NCBI GenBank assembly: GCA_012845835.1
Contig: JABAKD010000020.1
Span: 14,250,268 to 14,314,267, forward strand
DNA: 64,000 nt
From: Undaria pinnatifida
Taxonomy: Eukaryota; Sar; Phaeophyceae; Laminariales; Alariaceae
Reading direction: 5' to 3'
Position 1 is the first letter of the stretch. Each line of letters starts with the position of its first letter. This document shows positions 42,912-54,924 of the stretch, piece after piece. A program made the translations under genes and the position numbers. Under the pieces are notes generated by a model. It did no database searches, had not been told where the DNA came from, and was given only the letters and a program-made list of their open reading frames with translations.

Positions 42912-43874
42912 ATGAAGTTATCGCTGCCGAGGATTGTTGCCGTCTGTACGCTCCTTCACAATCGGGCGGTTTTTTCACAACCCTCGTCGGCGGCAGCGGG
43001 GCTGTCGGTGGAGGTGATTCCGTCGGCAATAACGAAAGAAGCCACATGTAGCGATTGGGTGTCATGGATACCTCCCACGACAGACCCCGCGATCGTGATG
43101 CAAGTTGTGAGCGAAGACTACGTGGACCTCGAAAAAAACTTCATCCGGCTGATGGAGTTGAACTCGGCCCTCACACGCCAGCACCTATATCTCATGTGCC
43201 TGGATGATGCATCTGTGGCAATTTTTGAGTCTTTGGGTATCCGCTGCGTGCCGATGCGGGCGCTGGAGTTGCACTCCCACGAGAAACTGTGGAAGGCCAG
43301 AGTCAGAGTCTTATCGTGTTTAGTATCGGCGGGATACGATATCATAATGTCTGATTCGGACGCCCTTTGGCTCGGCGATCCCATGGAATACATGAACTCA
43401 AGCAGCAGCAGCAGCAGCAGCGTGATTGCCTCACGTGGGGGTTATCCTCGTGCCCTTGGAGATGTATGGGGTTCAACTATGTGCATGGGGTTCATCATGT
43501 TTCGGGCTAACGGTGCAGCAATGAGCACGTTCCAGGATACCATGGAGCGTATAGTGTTAGAGACTGGCGATGACCAAGTCGCAGTCAATCGAGCGGCACT
43601 CGATCTGGGCATAGCTTGGGATGAGGGCAGCGACATGCGATTCACACCCAGCACGGGCTTTGGGAAGGGGGTCATCGCCGATCTGTTAAGCGAGGATGGC
43701 CAACCATTCGAGGTTACCTTGCTCCCGCACAAGAAGTTCCAGCGTCATTGCGCCACCACGCATATTGCTAATGGAACTGTGGTAGCTCACTGCTTCCATC
43801 AGAAGAGAGCAGATGCGAAAACGGGTTGGATGCAAGAAGTAGACCTTTGGTCTCCTCATATTAGCAATCCTTGA
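42912..43874 (+). CDS. Putative secretory-pathway glycosyltransferase (nucleotide-diphospho-sugar transferase type)
   Basis: A 320-codon intron-free frame from ATG 42912 (MKLSLPRIVAVCTLLHNRAV), which begins like a signal peptide or short membrane anchor. The open frame extends 20 codons upstream without another ATG, so this start is preferred. A body about 280 residues long follows: CLDDASVAIFESLGIRCVPM, then SAGYDIIMSDSDALWLGDP with the metal/nucleotide-sugar DxD at about residues 148-150, then WGSTMCMGFIMFRANGA and TGDDQVAVNRAALDLGIAW. These match the PF03407-type family, which includes plant and algal wall arabinosyl- and galactosyl-type transferases of the Golgi lumen. A run of eight Ser (AGC repeats) interrupts the domain after GDPMEYMN. 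Sugar and acceptor cannot be told from sequence. It is the only complete non-transposon gene I find; no promoter element was identified. Confidence 0.8.
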   Translation: MKLSLPRIVAVCTLLHNRAVFSQPSSAAAGLSVEVIPSAITKEATCSDWVSWIPPTTDPAIVMQVVSEDYVDLEKNFIRLMELNSALTRQHLYLMCLDDASVAIFESLGIRCVPMRALELHSHEKLWKARVRVLSCLVSAGYDIIMSDSDALWLGDPMEYMNSSSSSSSSVIASRGGYPRALGDVWGSTMCMGFIMFRANGAAMSTFQDTMERIVLETGDDQVAVNRAALDLGIAWDEGSDMRFTPSTGFGKGVIADLLSEDGQPFEVTLLPHKKFQRHCATTHIANGTVVAHCFHQKRADAKTGWMQEVDLWSPHISNP

Positions 43875-44110
43875 TCTCTGAAGCAATCTGGAGTCCTTTG
43901 TTGTTGACACTTGGTCATGCGGGGTAGTGGATGGGATAACAACACGTTCAATGGTAGAGTTCTGGTTGCATTAGTAGTGTCGCATATTAAGGTTGTCTTC
44001 TTGAGTTCATTTGGATACAAACGCATTCGGTTCGATCCTGGTCGCTTTAATTATGAGTTGTTGGTACTTGTTTTATATCAAGACCTCTATAGGTTGTAAT
44101 ATTAATAGTA
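43875..44110. other. No further gene recognised
   Basis: 3' flank of the glycosyltransferase leading into a repeat. Confidence 0.4.
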
Positions 44111-44720
44111 GTGTTTTGCATAAGCTTTGAACGGGTTATTTTGAATACAGGCATATTCGGCCCGAACCTGTCCGCTTTAATAAGGAGTAGTTGGTACTTG
44201 GTTTGTATCAGCACGTCGACGCCACCCGCTATATCGTTGCTCGAGAATACCATGACTACCGTGTGTGATGAATTTTGGACGAAGCGGGGGCAGTCTGGCG
44301 ACAGAAAGGGAAGCCGATGCGGTGGCAAGTAGTGGAATCCTCCATGGAATTTTAGATTCTCGAGGTTCTGGTTGCCGGCCACGCAAAAATATTTCCTCCA
44401 TTATCGATATTTATTCACCATACTGACCCTCACTGTTTCAGCTTCGTTGGCGTCGACTATGCCTAGTGATTTTGGTTTCGACCGGCAGCGCCTTTTTTTT
44501 GTGCTGATAGTGTTGCGCATCAGCTTTGGTCTGGGTTCATTTGGCGACAAATATAGACTATATGATCTAAGCTGGTTGCTTACATTTTCCGTGAATTGAT
44601 TGCTCGTAAAATGTAACGATTACCGTGTGTGACGGGTTTCGGATGCAACATGGGCAGCTTGGCGGTAGAAATGGAAAGTGATTCGACGGCAGTATTGCAC
44701 GAGATAAAATCGAGCTCCGT
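43985..44720. repeat. Diverged direct repeats
   Basis: TTCGGTTCGATCCTGGTCGCTTTAAT (44029) and TTCGGCCCGAACCTGTCCGCTTTAAT (44157) are related, each followed by a GAGT(T/A)GTTGGTACTTG-like phrase. TACCGTGTGTGATGAATTTTGG (44259) and TACCGTGTGTGACGGGTTTC (44622) begin a second related pair. The array is old and no gene lies in it. Confidence 0.55.
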
Positions 44721-46007
44721 AGGCAAAGTAGTGGTTGCGTAAAAGCCAGGCCACCTGAGCTTGGAGCAGGGCAGAACTGATACTTACACGAAGTGTAGAT
44801 ACAGGTACACTGCTTGTCATTCTCCTCTATTCCAGCATTCAAAGGACAGATTACATACTGATGTCCCACAAACGTACGGCTCGTACGGTCGTTGTCATCC
44901 GCAGTAAACGAGGAACACGTTTAGCGAGAGGTTACACTGTCCCGGAACTGCATCCATTCGCCGAACTTTCGATTTCGAATCGGGAGCCTGCACAAGGCAC
45001 CCTGTGCCATTTATCCAGTGGAAACAGTGAGGTCAACGCTGATTGTGAATCAACACGCGGCTCTGAAGAAAATACCTGAGCTCAGAATCTCAACGATTCA
45101 TTCAGTACGAGTAAAGCAAAATTTGCGGGATTTTTGTTAGGCCTGGAGGTGCGTTCGCGGCTTTCCGGACCGTATACAATCACAAGCTACCGCGCCGTAC
45201 TCCCTTGCTCAAGAAGGTTGTCTCACCGAGAGGGCAGCGGCCACAACCGTGCATCTCACCGATAGTCGAGGAAGAGTCGTTTTTGATGTCGACTTCCTTT
45301 AGCCGGAGAAACCAAATGGTTCATCAAGGCAACGGAGGATACTCCCCCTGGTCTACTGGCTGAATATTTCGGCTACAGCAGTAGGGGATTTTCCCCCAAG
45401 GGTCCGTTTTCACGATAAAAAGCAGCCAACTAGGAAAATATAGTCCAGTTCGCATTTGATTTCGCGAAAAAAATTTCAATGCTTCCTATCGAGGAAAGGG
45501 CGCATTGTTATTCAAATATTTGGCAAATCGGAATAACGAAGCAAGCCACACAACGCCCTGCTGACGAACACCGACGAGAGTAGACACGAGCGATGGATTG
45601 TGTCGTCACGTACGCGCGCCCGCCAGCCTCTCCGGTTCTTCGATAGTCCAATCTCAAAAGGTATCATCCTCAGGGGTCTCTTGGGTTGGCGGAGAGAACC
45701 TCAAAACGCCGCGCACTTAGCAACGACAGCGATGAAGCTATCGAATTCTTGAATGAAAGTCTTGTTTTTGGCTCGTTGGGTCGGTTTTCGTGCAGCTTGG
45801 CCGAGCGAGCTGGTTGAAAGAATGGGATCGTGACCGCCATGAAAATTCTTGACGCGCCACCTCTAGGGTACGATTTCCCATGGTATGTAGGCGTTAGCGC
45901 GGCTATTGCCCCGGTCGCCTTTCGTTGAGGTTCACGTTTCATAGCCTCCATCGTCGTTGTCGACGCGGCCAAAACTCGCGCCCGGCTATCCCGGGTGTAT
46001 TGTCCCA
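44721..46007. other. No gene recognised
   Basis: Short frames only. The right boundary is where homology to retroelement copy 1 begins abruptly. Confidence 0.4.
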
Positions 46008-47501
46008 TGCGACCTCTACGGAGAGTGAGCGTGTCCTGTCTCCGGGGACGGATATGGTGGTGGCGGTGGTTCGGGTGGCGGCAAATAAGCAATTTCCGGC
46101 TCTCCTGCCTGCCCTGGTTCGAAGGTGACGGACCCGCGACCATTCGCCTCGTTGGATGCTATGTGGCGGGCTTTACGTGACTAAGTGCACAATAAGACAC
46201 CTCCCGTCAACGGCAAAACATTTTGTCCTCTGCCTGTTTCTTCGACAGGAACGCGGTCATCCACCCCGTCGGGGCCCAGGCCCGCCGATCATGGGCGCGG
46301 CCAGGGCTGAGTGCCGTCCCATTCGCTTTCGTGGCAGACGGGATCGAGCCATCATCCAACTGTCTTGCCCATCGATGATTCGTCTGACCCTTGGCTTGAC
46401 CGCGCATCGAACTGCTGGCCACTAGAAGAGCATCATTGTGCAGAAGTTTTCGCCGTTAGCGCCTCGTTTAAGACTGACGAATCTCCCCCTTCGAGCGGCC
46501 TCCTTTCAACTTGCGCTGATGCCCTCCGAGAAAACCGGGGGTTTTGCCTCAACTGCCACGAAGACAACCATTCCTTCACGCATTGTAGGCATCCTTTCAT
46601 TGCTGCGAGTGGCTGCTTGAACCATGAAATTGGCCAACTTGGTGACGATGACGCACACCGACGTTGGCAAGCACGCATGGTCTGCTACCACCGAGGTGGC
46701 AAATCTTCTCGCCCGAACAACCACACAAAAAATCGTCGCCATCTTTCAGGTCAATCGCGAGGGTACCACCAGGTTCAGGGCCAGGTAAACTGTCACGACG
46801 ATAACACATACACCTCGGATCACCATGGTGGTATCCCGCGCTCGCCTACCCCTTCTGCCCCCGCTCCTGCTCCTCGAATGCGCTTTGGAGCCGCCCATAA
46901 CCCGGGCGGAAATACTCATGCGCGCCAGCCTGGCACATTCCGTACCGGAAATCGACAGCTCGGCGGCGGTACGGCACCGTCGACAACACTGTCGGGGACA
47001 CCTTTTCTGGTTCCAGATTCTCGTGTTCCTGTTGCTAGTCTGTCCAACAACGGAGCAAAAATTGCCTCTGTCAAGAGCCCACGGGCTCCTACGCCGTCTT
47101 CGGACGATTTTCACGGCGTAGTACCGGCGGCGGGAACTAGCGCTTCGAGCGTGGTTCCCCCCAGCCAAGTAAGTGTCTTCGACGGCGAAAACGCGCGCTT
47201 CCATCGACGTTCCCCTCGGTCATGGTCCGAGTTCTGCGACGGGAGCCGCACTTCCAGCGCCATCTCCCTCACTACGCTCTTCAACGCCGCCCCCATCAAC
47301 CATGGCACAGGAGCCTGCACTTTGCGCGTTCTTCCCCAGGCACGCAGCGCGCAGCAATATAGCTGCAGAGACGGCGCGTCGCCTTTTCACGCGAACGTGT
47401 TTATCCCCCTTCTCCCTGACCAGGCGGTGGCGATCGGTTTGAGGTGTGGGACGGCCGACCCTCAAACACTTTTTCTGACGACGAGGTGGCGGTCGGTTTG
47501 A
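46008..47501 (+). pseudogene. Gag of retroelement copy 2, 5' truncated, with CCHC zinc knuckle
   Basis: Homology to copy 1 starts near 46008 (GAGTGAGCGTGT; copy 1 about 22711), so the matrix part, any leader and any 5' LTR are missing. The capsid remnant SERVLSPGTDMVVAVVRVAA is followed, in another frame, by a 396-codon frame from 46311. That frame carries the knuckle CLNCHEDNHSFTHC (46545-46586) and a long Ser/Pro/Arg-rich tail. This tail is less broken than in copy 1, with no large insertion at the copy 1 position 23846-23896. That supports reading the T-rich insert of copy 1 as secondary. It is not functional as it stands because the N-terminal half is gone. Confidence 0.75.
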
Positions 47502-47969
47502 GATGTGGGAAGGCCAACACTAAAACACCCAGATATTTTGCGAGGCTCGATCCGGTGTTTGCTCGCGATAGTAGCGGGAGCTCTGTCTTTTTTTCCATCA
47601 AGGAGGAGTCGACAAGATTAACTACCTCGTCTCCCTTCTCCAAGAGGCATAACGGAAGAGAGCCTCCTCGGGTAAAAACATTATTTCCACGTGTCCGAGC
47701 GTTCGCCCACAGGGTCTACGGGCCCTGATTTGCCGTTTAGCACGCTAACCCACGTGTTTCAGGCTACGTCTGCCTCAGCGATACAGGAGGAAGATTCGAC
47801 AATGCGCGACGGGCCAGTTGTGACGCCACGGCCTCCAGCCTGATCAGCTGGACAATATTCTCGTAAATTTACGGAAGAATCGCGTCTCTCGTGAAGCAGA
47901 AACATCTCAGATCCCCTGTCTCTTTGGGCGCAGTTTGAGCAGTTTTCTTGCGATTAATCGCCAAAGAGC
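47502..47969 (+). pseudogene. Retroelement copy 2: region between Gag tail and repeat linker
   Basis: Carries the copy 1 phrases AVGLRCGKANTKTPRYFARL, DPVFARDSSGSSVFF and SIKEESTRLTTSSPFSKRHN in an open frame to 47728, then a GT-AG-like gap to ACGTGTTTCAG. No RT or protease motif. Confidence 0.55.
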
Positions 47970-48520
47970 AAAGAGGCCACGACACGAGAAACCGTGGGTT
48001 CGGACTCGCGTCGTGTTCCCGGGGCCTGGTGTTCCTTAGCGGGACACTTCAAGCCCAAAGTGCCGAGGACTGGTGTTCCCAGAGGGAAACATTGCAGACC
48101 CAAATACCCAACGAGGCTACCGAAGTGTTGGCACCGTCAGTGTCGGACTCTTGTTCGGGTGCAGTGAGGGCGGCTTCTTACGAGTTCCCGCCAGCGAGTG
48201 AGGAGGACCCGGGGCGAGAAACCACGGGTTAGGACTCGCATCATGCTCCCGAAGCCTGGTGTTCCCGCAAGGGGACACTACAGACACAAAGAACCGAGGA
48301 CTGGTGTTCCCAGAGGGGAACGTTGCAGACCCAAATGTCCGACGAGGCTACCGACGGGTTGGCACCGTCGGTTTTGGCCACTTTTCGGGCGAAGTTGGAG
48401 CGGATTCTCGCGTTTTTCCGCCAACGAGCGAAGAAGACCCAAGGCGAGAAACCACGAGTTCGGATTCGTGTCGTGCTCCCAAAGCCTGGTGTTCCCGGAC
48501 GGGGATATTGCCGGCCCAAA
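47970..48520 (+). repeat. In-element tandem repeat of copy 2, ~235-bp units
   Basis: Same AEDWCSQxGTLQTQ / NEATDGLAPSVL repeat as in copy 1, with at least two full units and one partial. Confidence 0.8.
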
Positions 48521-48595
48521 TTCCAATCCTTCTCTCGAGTTCTCCATAGACAAAGTGGTGTTGTTATGGTGTTGTTCTGGCAGCCCCTATCCCAT

Positions 48596-49063
48596 TTTTC
48601 ACCGTGGTCCCCTTCGTCGTTTGTCGTGGACGAAGTACCATATTCTTGCGCGGAGCAGTACATGATGGCCGAAAAGACCAGGCTTTTCCAAGACCATCGA
48701 ACAGTGGAGCGCATCATGTCATCGCCTAGTCCAAGCACATGCAAACGCATCGGTCGAGGCGTGCGCAACTTTGACTCCGGTGTTGGGGACAGGGAGAAGC
48801 AAAACGCCGTGTTATCTGACACCCACGCCAAATTCACGCAGAATCCAGACATAAAAAAACACCTTTTAAGCTCTGACAACAAGCTTCAGGCTGAATCAGG
48901 CCCTCTGGACCCAGTGTGGGGCATTGATCTCCGAGCGAATGATCCCAGGGCCAACAACCGATGCCAGTGGAGAGGAAAACTTAGCTCGGTGATGCACTTT
49001 CTGCCGTTCGCGAAGCTATGCGACAGTGAGACCGGGTCGGCGCACTCGGCCTCCCCTTCGTAG
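48596..49063 (+). pseudogene. NADAR (YbiA-like) domain of retroelement copy 2
   Basis: Lies in a 246-codon frame (48323-49063). About 90 linker residues precede WSPSSFVVDEVPYSCAEQYM. The family-typical order follows: MAEKTRLFQDHRTVERIM (helix after the conserved Glu at residue 111), PSTCKRIGRGVRNFDSGVGD, AKFTQNPDIKKHLL, LQAESGPLDPVWGIDLRA and NRCQWRGKL. This covers all but the last ~20 residues of a ~150-residue NADAR domain without a stop. After QWRG the frame departs from the NLxGEALxxVR ending still readable in copy 1, so the C-terminal motif is lost here. Known NADAR enzymes hydrolyse N-glycosidic bonds (riboflavin pathway; guanine-ADP-ribose). The role in a retroelement is unknown; protection from an ADP-ribosylating or NAD-dependent host defence is speculation. 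Confidence 0.85.
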
Positions 49064-49737
49064 TCGGTTCCGCACCTGCGCTGCGAGAAATCTCGTCCGC
49101 GCCGCGGCCGGGCCGTTAACAGCGGCCAGCGCTCGCAAAGCTTCCCCTTCGGCGTTTCCGACCTATTTATCGGGCGCGTTGGCCAATTAAAAGCCATGAA
49201 GTTTTGGAGATAGCTTCTGGCGTCGGCCCTGGCCTTGCGCTGTCAGAACACGGCCCCTGTTTCGTCGGGGGTACTGTGACGCTGGACGACGTTTCGTTCA
49301 CTATGCAATTGCGTATATCAGTCGAGCAACGCTCGACTCGGAGAGGCGCTGGACTCCTCTAGATTTGGGGACCGGAAGCATTGTTTGGGCTCCCAAACGC
49401 CTCCGAGGGTACTGTGGGAAACAAACTTCCGCATATCCTCCGGCCACAAGACACAAGAGAGCATTGGCAGAGTGGGGAACCTCAATGCACGAGTCCAGCG
49501 GTAGCTTGAGTTCGTCACCGCGTTCGATTGCACACTCGAGTACCGCAAAGGCAGCACCAACGGCATCACCGGTTTTTCTGACCCTCTTTCCAGAGACTGC
49601 TACGGACTACGGCCGCAGTGGCTTGAAAAACTTCAACCCCGTGGGGTTGACAAGCCCCAACCCCGTTGGAGATAGCGGTATCTACCTCCTACGGGCCGAT
49701 GGGCTGCGCGCCCCCTCCTCGCCGATCCCAGGGATCG
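49064..49737 (+). pseudogene. Retroelement copy 2: unassigned segment after NADAR
   Basis: Equivalent of 25796-26480. GGTVTLDDVSFTMQL and TGSIVWAPKRLRGY are recognisable but in different frames. The following Ser-rich frame starts at 49365. Confidence 0.4.
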
Positions 49738-49900
49738 GTTTGGGTGAACTCGTGCCTCACATCGAATGCACTGCTTTGGGTGGACTCGTGCCCCGCACCG
49801 AACGCACTGCTTTGGGTGGACTCGTGCCCCTCGACGAAAGCACTGTCTTGGGTGGGCTCGTGCCCCGCACTGAACATGCTGCCTTGGGTGGGCTCCCTCT
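49738..49900 (+). repeat. 36-bp tandem repeat of copy 2
   Basis: LGGLVPRTERTA-type 12-residue units, four to five of them, equivalent to 26481-26645. Confidence 0.85.
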
Positions 49901-50349
49901 CAACTCTATCGCATTTCACGATTTTCATACACACGACTTTCACACACACATTAGCCACGTATAAGGATTGATGGCCTTTCTGATCCCCCACGGAGATTTG
50001 TCGTTCGTGTTTCTACCTCCGTCGCCAATACCGAAGGCTGTGCCGGCCGCGGGTCGATTTCTCCTGCCGCTGACACTGTTTTCGACCCTGTTTCTGCCAT
50101 ACCCATTGAAGGTCGCACGGGCTCCGCAGAAACCCTGGCTGTAGCGACGGCCATCACACAGCCGACTCCTCTATCAAGGAGGTCTACACATGAGACAGAC
50201 TCCGCCGCGACCATCTGTTCGACTGTGTCCGTCGCTGCCTTGCTTGGCACTCCAGCCCTTCCGTCGTCGACGAGGCGCCGACAAACAACGACAGCAACCG
50301 GCAATGCACCCTCGCCGTAGATTATGGATTCGGGCCCAGCGCGACCCCT

Positions 50350-52610
50350 CGGCCATCTTCCAGACGAGGTTCGCGCGTTATTCACATGCCGATTGGAAAC
50401 GAGAGCAGCACACCGAACCGACGTACCACGCCATGATGCGTTCCATTTCTATCGGCCGGCCATCGGTCCTGCCGCCCGACGTTTTGGCGTGCTACCCCTC
50501 GCACAAGCGTCCATCCCTCTCAGACACCCAGGAGCTGCCGGGTAAGGGTCGACTACATACAACCAACGACGACATCGTCCTACTCATCTGCAACCCGGCA
50601 CTGCCACCGACAAGGTCTGGCAAACCCAACTCTGTGGGGCGAGCTGGTTGCTTGCTAACGACGAGCCTGTTCGCATCTACGCCCCCCTGCTCATGCGCCC
50701 TTGGATCATGCAAACTTGTCATTCGACGGCCTCTTGCCACCTTGGCATCACGCGCACGTTGCGCATGATGAAGCAGATTCATTGGTGGATTGGCATAAAT
50801 GTGTGCACCCGGTGGTGGCTTCACCACTGCATGGAGTGCCAAGCGCGGAAAACCCCACGGCTGACTCTCCGCTGGCCAATCATCTCAATGCCTCTACCGG
50901 AAAGTCCAGATGTCGCCGTCAGTGTTGACTACTTCGGCCCCCTCCCGGTCACACCACAAGGCAGCACCTACATCTTGCTGTTCACCGATCGCTTCAGTCG
51001 TCGGGCCGATATAATCCCCGTCACTGCAGCTGAGTTCACCGCGAAGGGTACAGCCAATATTATGGTGAACCAATACATCCTCTTGTGGGGGTGCCCGCGC
51101 ACCATACTCTCGGACGACAGCCTGCATTCTGCTCCAAGCTTCCACTAGCTGTATATCAGCTGTTGGGTGTACATAAGCTTGCTAAAGCTCCTATCATCGC
51201 AACTGTAACGGGGGCGTTGAGCGGGCAAACCACACTATGGCCCAAATGCTGACTTTGGTCGTCAACGAGCGACAAGGCGATTGGGACTTGCTTCTGCCCC
51301 ACGTAGAATTCGCTTGCAACAATTCCATCAGCGCGGCGACGGGTCTGGCGCCCAACGAGGTCCACATGGGCAGACTCCCACGCCTTCCCCTGGTGGTTTT
51401 TACCGCATTGGCGTCATGGGATACCAGAGTCTAGCCCGTGACCACCTGGCCTACTGCGACTTGGCCACCGGCCGGATGAACGACATTATCCGCGCACACC
51501 ACGCCCTCACCGGTTCTCGTGTTAGCTGCAGAAACTCCGCCCTTGCCGACGCGCTGCGTCCAGCACCTAACTTTGGTACGGGTGGTTGGGCATGGGTGTA
51601 TAGCTCTGCCTCCATCATCCGCCAGGGTGTGAAGGTGAACATCGACGCTAAGGTACTCAAGGCCAACTCGCGCTTAATTGGACGGGCCCGTACACGATCC
51701 TGGCAGCCGATCCCTGCTCCGCCGCCGACACCCCGGACGGTTCGCCACTCGGGAGCAATCTCCTTTATTTGGATTTCCCTTCCGACCTGCCCGGTTCGGA
51801 CGCTCGTCGGCGTGTGGCCATCGAGTGCTGCAAACCCTGCGTCAACCCCCACGACAGTGGGGACATGCCCAAATACCTACCGGCGGGGCTGACGCAGCAC
51901 GTGCTCAATAATTTTTCCAAAAAATTCCCGCCGTACTACGTCACTCAAGACAACGTTTCAACCCCACTCCGATGGCTGGAGGAGGGGAAAATCATCGGTC
52001 ATCAGTCGATACGGGAGCGAGATGGCGTCATCGCGGTGCTATACAAGACGCATTGGACGGGATTCTCCGAACCTTCCTGGGAGAGGGAAGTGGACCTCCA
52101 CTTCTCCCGCTCCCACACCTTGCGTTATTGGGCTGAAACCCCGGACCAGCACCGCCAAACCAACCACCTGTACCGCTGAATGCGGACCGGGGCAGCACAG
52201 CGCGAGCTATTGCGCAACAATGGGGAACGTGTCCCAGCGCCGGGCTACGCTTGTGTTCCCCGCGTCGATTGGCTCCGTCGTTACCACGACACGGTGCTTC
52301 CTAAGGGAGCACACCTTTGGTACAAGGGAGACGATGGGTTATGGTGGCTTGGAAAAATCAGCGCGAGCACTACCGAGAGCGAAGGTATACCTGGCCCGCT
52401 TTCTGGACGACCCGGGACCGATTAAGCTTCCTCTCCCCCGGCGCGCTACACGACTTCGACGGGAGCCGTGCGAGTCTCTTGGTGCCTGCAAGTTCACATC
52501 GCCAGCGCGTTTCCTCGGGGATCCAACGTAACGTAGATGAATCTTGAGGCGCGGCCGTGGCCAGTTGATTTTCAAGCCGCCGCCGCTCCTCGATAGTTCT
52601 CCATTTCGTT
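50350..52610 (+). pseudogene. Integrase-chromodomain-Tudor-like region of copy 2, frameshifted
   Basis: The H2C2 finger and first catalytic Asp are open from 50648 (CHSTASCHLG, SVDYFGPLP). The frame ends at TAG 51146, just after ILSDDSLHS, where the copy 1 Asn-Gly following the second catalytic Asp is also changed. Later pieces follow in shifted frames: GRMNDIIRAHHAL at 51475, the chromodomain at 51769-52179 (GVIAVLYKTHWTGFSEPSWE), and the Tudor-like part from 52180 (HLWYKGDDGLWWLGK). About 240 bp upstream of the integrase is deleted relative to copy 1. Several stops and shifts make it clearly inactive. Confidence 0.9.
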
Positions 52611-53739
52611 TGGGTTATGAGGTTTGAGTCTTTGGCTTTGGGTTGTTTGTGGTGTTCTAGTGTCTTGGTCTGGTTGTGGGGCGGTTCTTTCCATTTTTTT
52701 TTGTTTTCCGTCCTGCCGAACCCCCTGCTCAGTGTCGGGCCAGAGTTCTGGTGAAACGCCGCTATCTGAGGCGCAGGACTGTCCCTTTTTCGTCGTTGTT
52801 CCATTTCGCCCTGCCGACGCCCTCCTCAGCCCAGATCCGGGGTGGCGACCAGGGTACCCTGTTCGCGTGTAACGTGGTACAGGGCTATGTACGGGCCTGT
52901 GTGTCATCTTACATTTTTGTGTGTTGTATTTGGTCTACTTTATTTTTCGGCTAAACACTTTCTCCCCTCGCGGGTGTGTAGGTGCCGCCACCTTCCACCC
53001 TGGGTATTTGCCGTTTCTTCGTCTAACTGCCCGCCAAGCCGATTTCCCGCGAGAGGTTTGCGCATGAGCTCTCCCTTGTGTTGGCGCCCGTGTTCCCATG
53101 CTCTATATCGACGAGGGTTCGCCTCGCCATAGTAACTCTTCTGTGGTTAGTTTGCCGTAGAGCCTTTCCTGCCCCCCCCCGACACACCGGCGGTATGCGG
53201 CAGGTTCTAGAGCCTTTTCTGCCCCCCCCCGCCACACCGGCGGTACGCGGCAGGTTTTTTATGGGTGGCTTTTGCCTTGTTGTAGGGCCTGCGCTTCCTT
53301 CAACTGCTTTTCTTCGCGTGTTCCTGGCTCCCATAGCCAGACCGTTAGAGGTGTGGGATTGGGTTTTGAGGAGCCGCATCTTCGACTCATTGTCTAGTTC
53401 GTAGAAACGAAGTTTCACCGAATCTCCCATATTTATGCATATGCGGCTCATCAGGTGGGCTAGTGTTGATATACGGCCTCGAAATGCCTGTAATGATTTT
53501 AATTGATATAATTTGGCCGGGTTTCGCATGATAAGTTTGGCGTTTCTCATTCGGGATAGTCAGGAAATAAATAGAACGGAGGCGCGTGCCTGCGTTCTCA
53601 GAGGCCATTCGGGGCTCTGGTGGAAACTAGTAAAACTACGTCTCTCCTAAGGCCAAGAAAGTGAGTACTCTCCGGGGAGGACCTGCTCAATTGGCAGACC
53701 TGCAGGGGACACTATGTGTCCTCCACCTTGAACCTTACA
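52611..53739 (+). repeat. 3' untranslated / LTR-like region of copy 2
   Basis: Collinear with 29592-30670. It includes the duplicated CCACACCGGCGGTA(T/C)GCGGCAGG stem-loop (53170-53255) and ends ACCTTGAACCTTACA at 53739. Confidence 0.65.
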
Positions 53740-53744
53740 TGTGT

Positions 53745-53872
53745 ACATACATGTACCACGTTTGGTTTGTTTGTGTTTTTTCTCCGGGATATTTCTCAGC
53801 TCCATAGTGACTGGAGCCTGTCCTGTGACCACGGACTTGATTATGCGAGGTAATGTGAGAACAACAACAACA
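53745..53872 (+). repeat. LINE 3'-tail fragment
   Basis: TGTACCACGTTTGGTTTGTT, TTTCTCAGCTCCATAGTGAC, GGAGCCTGTCCTGTGACCAC and GAGAACAACAACAACA match the terminus of the LINE at 56.87-57.0 kb. It begins five bases after the retroelement end. Confidence 0.8.
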
Positions 53873-54924
53873 TTTATAGAATGGAGACCGACGAGTGAGA
53901 TCTGGCGTTCTGCATCAGGCGTCGGGTGGTGCACACTTGATCCTAAAGCTCTTCGAGCGCCCAGCACACTCTACCAGGGAATACACACACTATAGCGTGG
54001 ATCCAAAACGCCAAATCCCTGCACTCCCTGCAGATGGAAGCTCTTGCCCTAAAACATTAGTGACCGAAAAGTGCGTGTCACCACCGTAGCCCATTGCTTT
54101 TGCCATTTCAGCCAGCCTCTCCCATGGATAGTTTTGCGTGGAGCGACGGTAGGCACAAAAATTAGGTGTTGGGGAAGGTCGGGAATTGATATCGTTAAAA
54201 ACACGGAACGACTCCCGCCATATGAATGTTAATCGCGACTACTTACATATTAGACTGTACAACAAAGTGTGAAAAAAGCCACTACCTTGTACGCAGTATT
54301 AATTCAGGATAAACGTAGATTGTCGAAGCGAACCACAACACAAGAACACTCAGCCAACACGAGCCAACACCGCCATACTGCTGTGCTATCGTCTGTAGCA
54401 CCACCGCATTATTTTTTGTTACCTGTTTTCTCAGGAGGAGAGTGTCACTGGTACGACGTCGTCACTCTCTCCCCCGAGACACAGCGCATCGAAATATGTA
54501 TTAAAACTAATGTATAACTGTAACAGAGAGTTCCCACTGTGGCCTAACAAAATGAAAAACCATCAAGAATATCCAACCAAGCCCCCAAAATCGTTGATGA
54601 GATTATGCTGCATCACTGGCAGCAGACCTGAGTCACTGCTGTGGCGATCGTTTTTCTTCGCACGAAATTGCGAGGAAAGCAACGCTAGTACCTCCATTAC
54701 CTCCATCACAGTGATCAATTGCAAGGTAGCATTAGACGTTCTACAGCAGTAGTTCGTCTACAAACCACGAACAAATCTAGTGGACTACTGAGAGGAGAGT
54801 CACAGGGCAGGGAGAGAGAAAGGCGGCAGAGATATAGGTAGGCGCACATAGTAGGGTATTTGTTCGTCTTTATTTATAGCTATACCGGGCATGAAGTATA
54901 CCTACAAACCAAAGGTGGGGGGAA
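53873..54924. other. No gene recognised
   Basis: Short frames only, no repeat identified. Confidence 0.4.
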
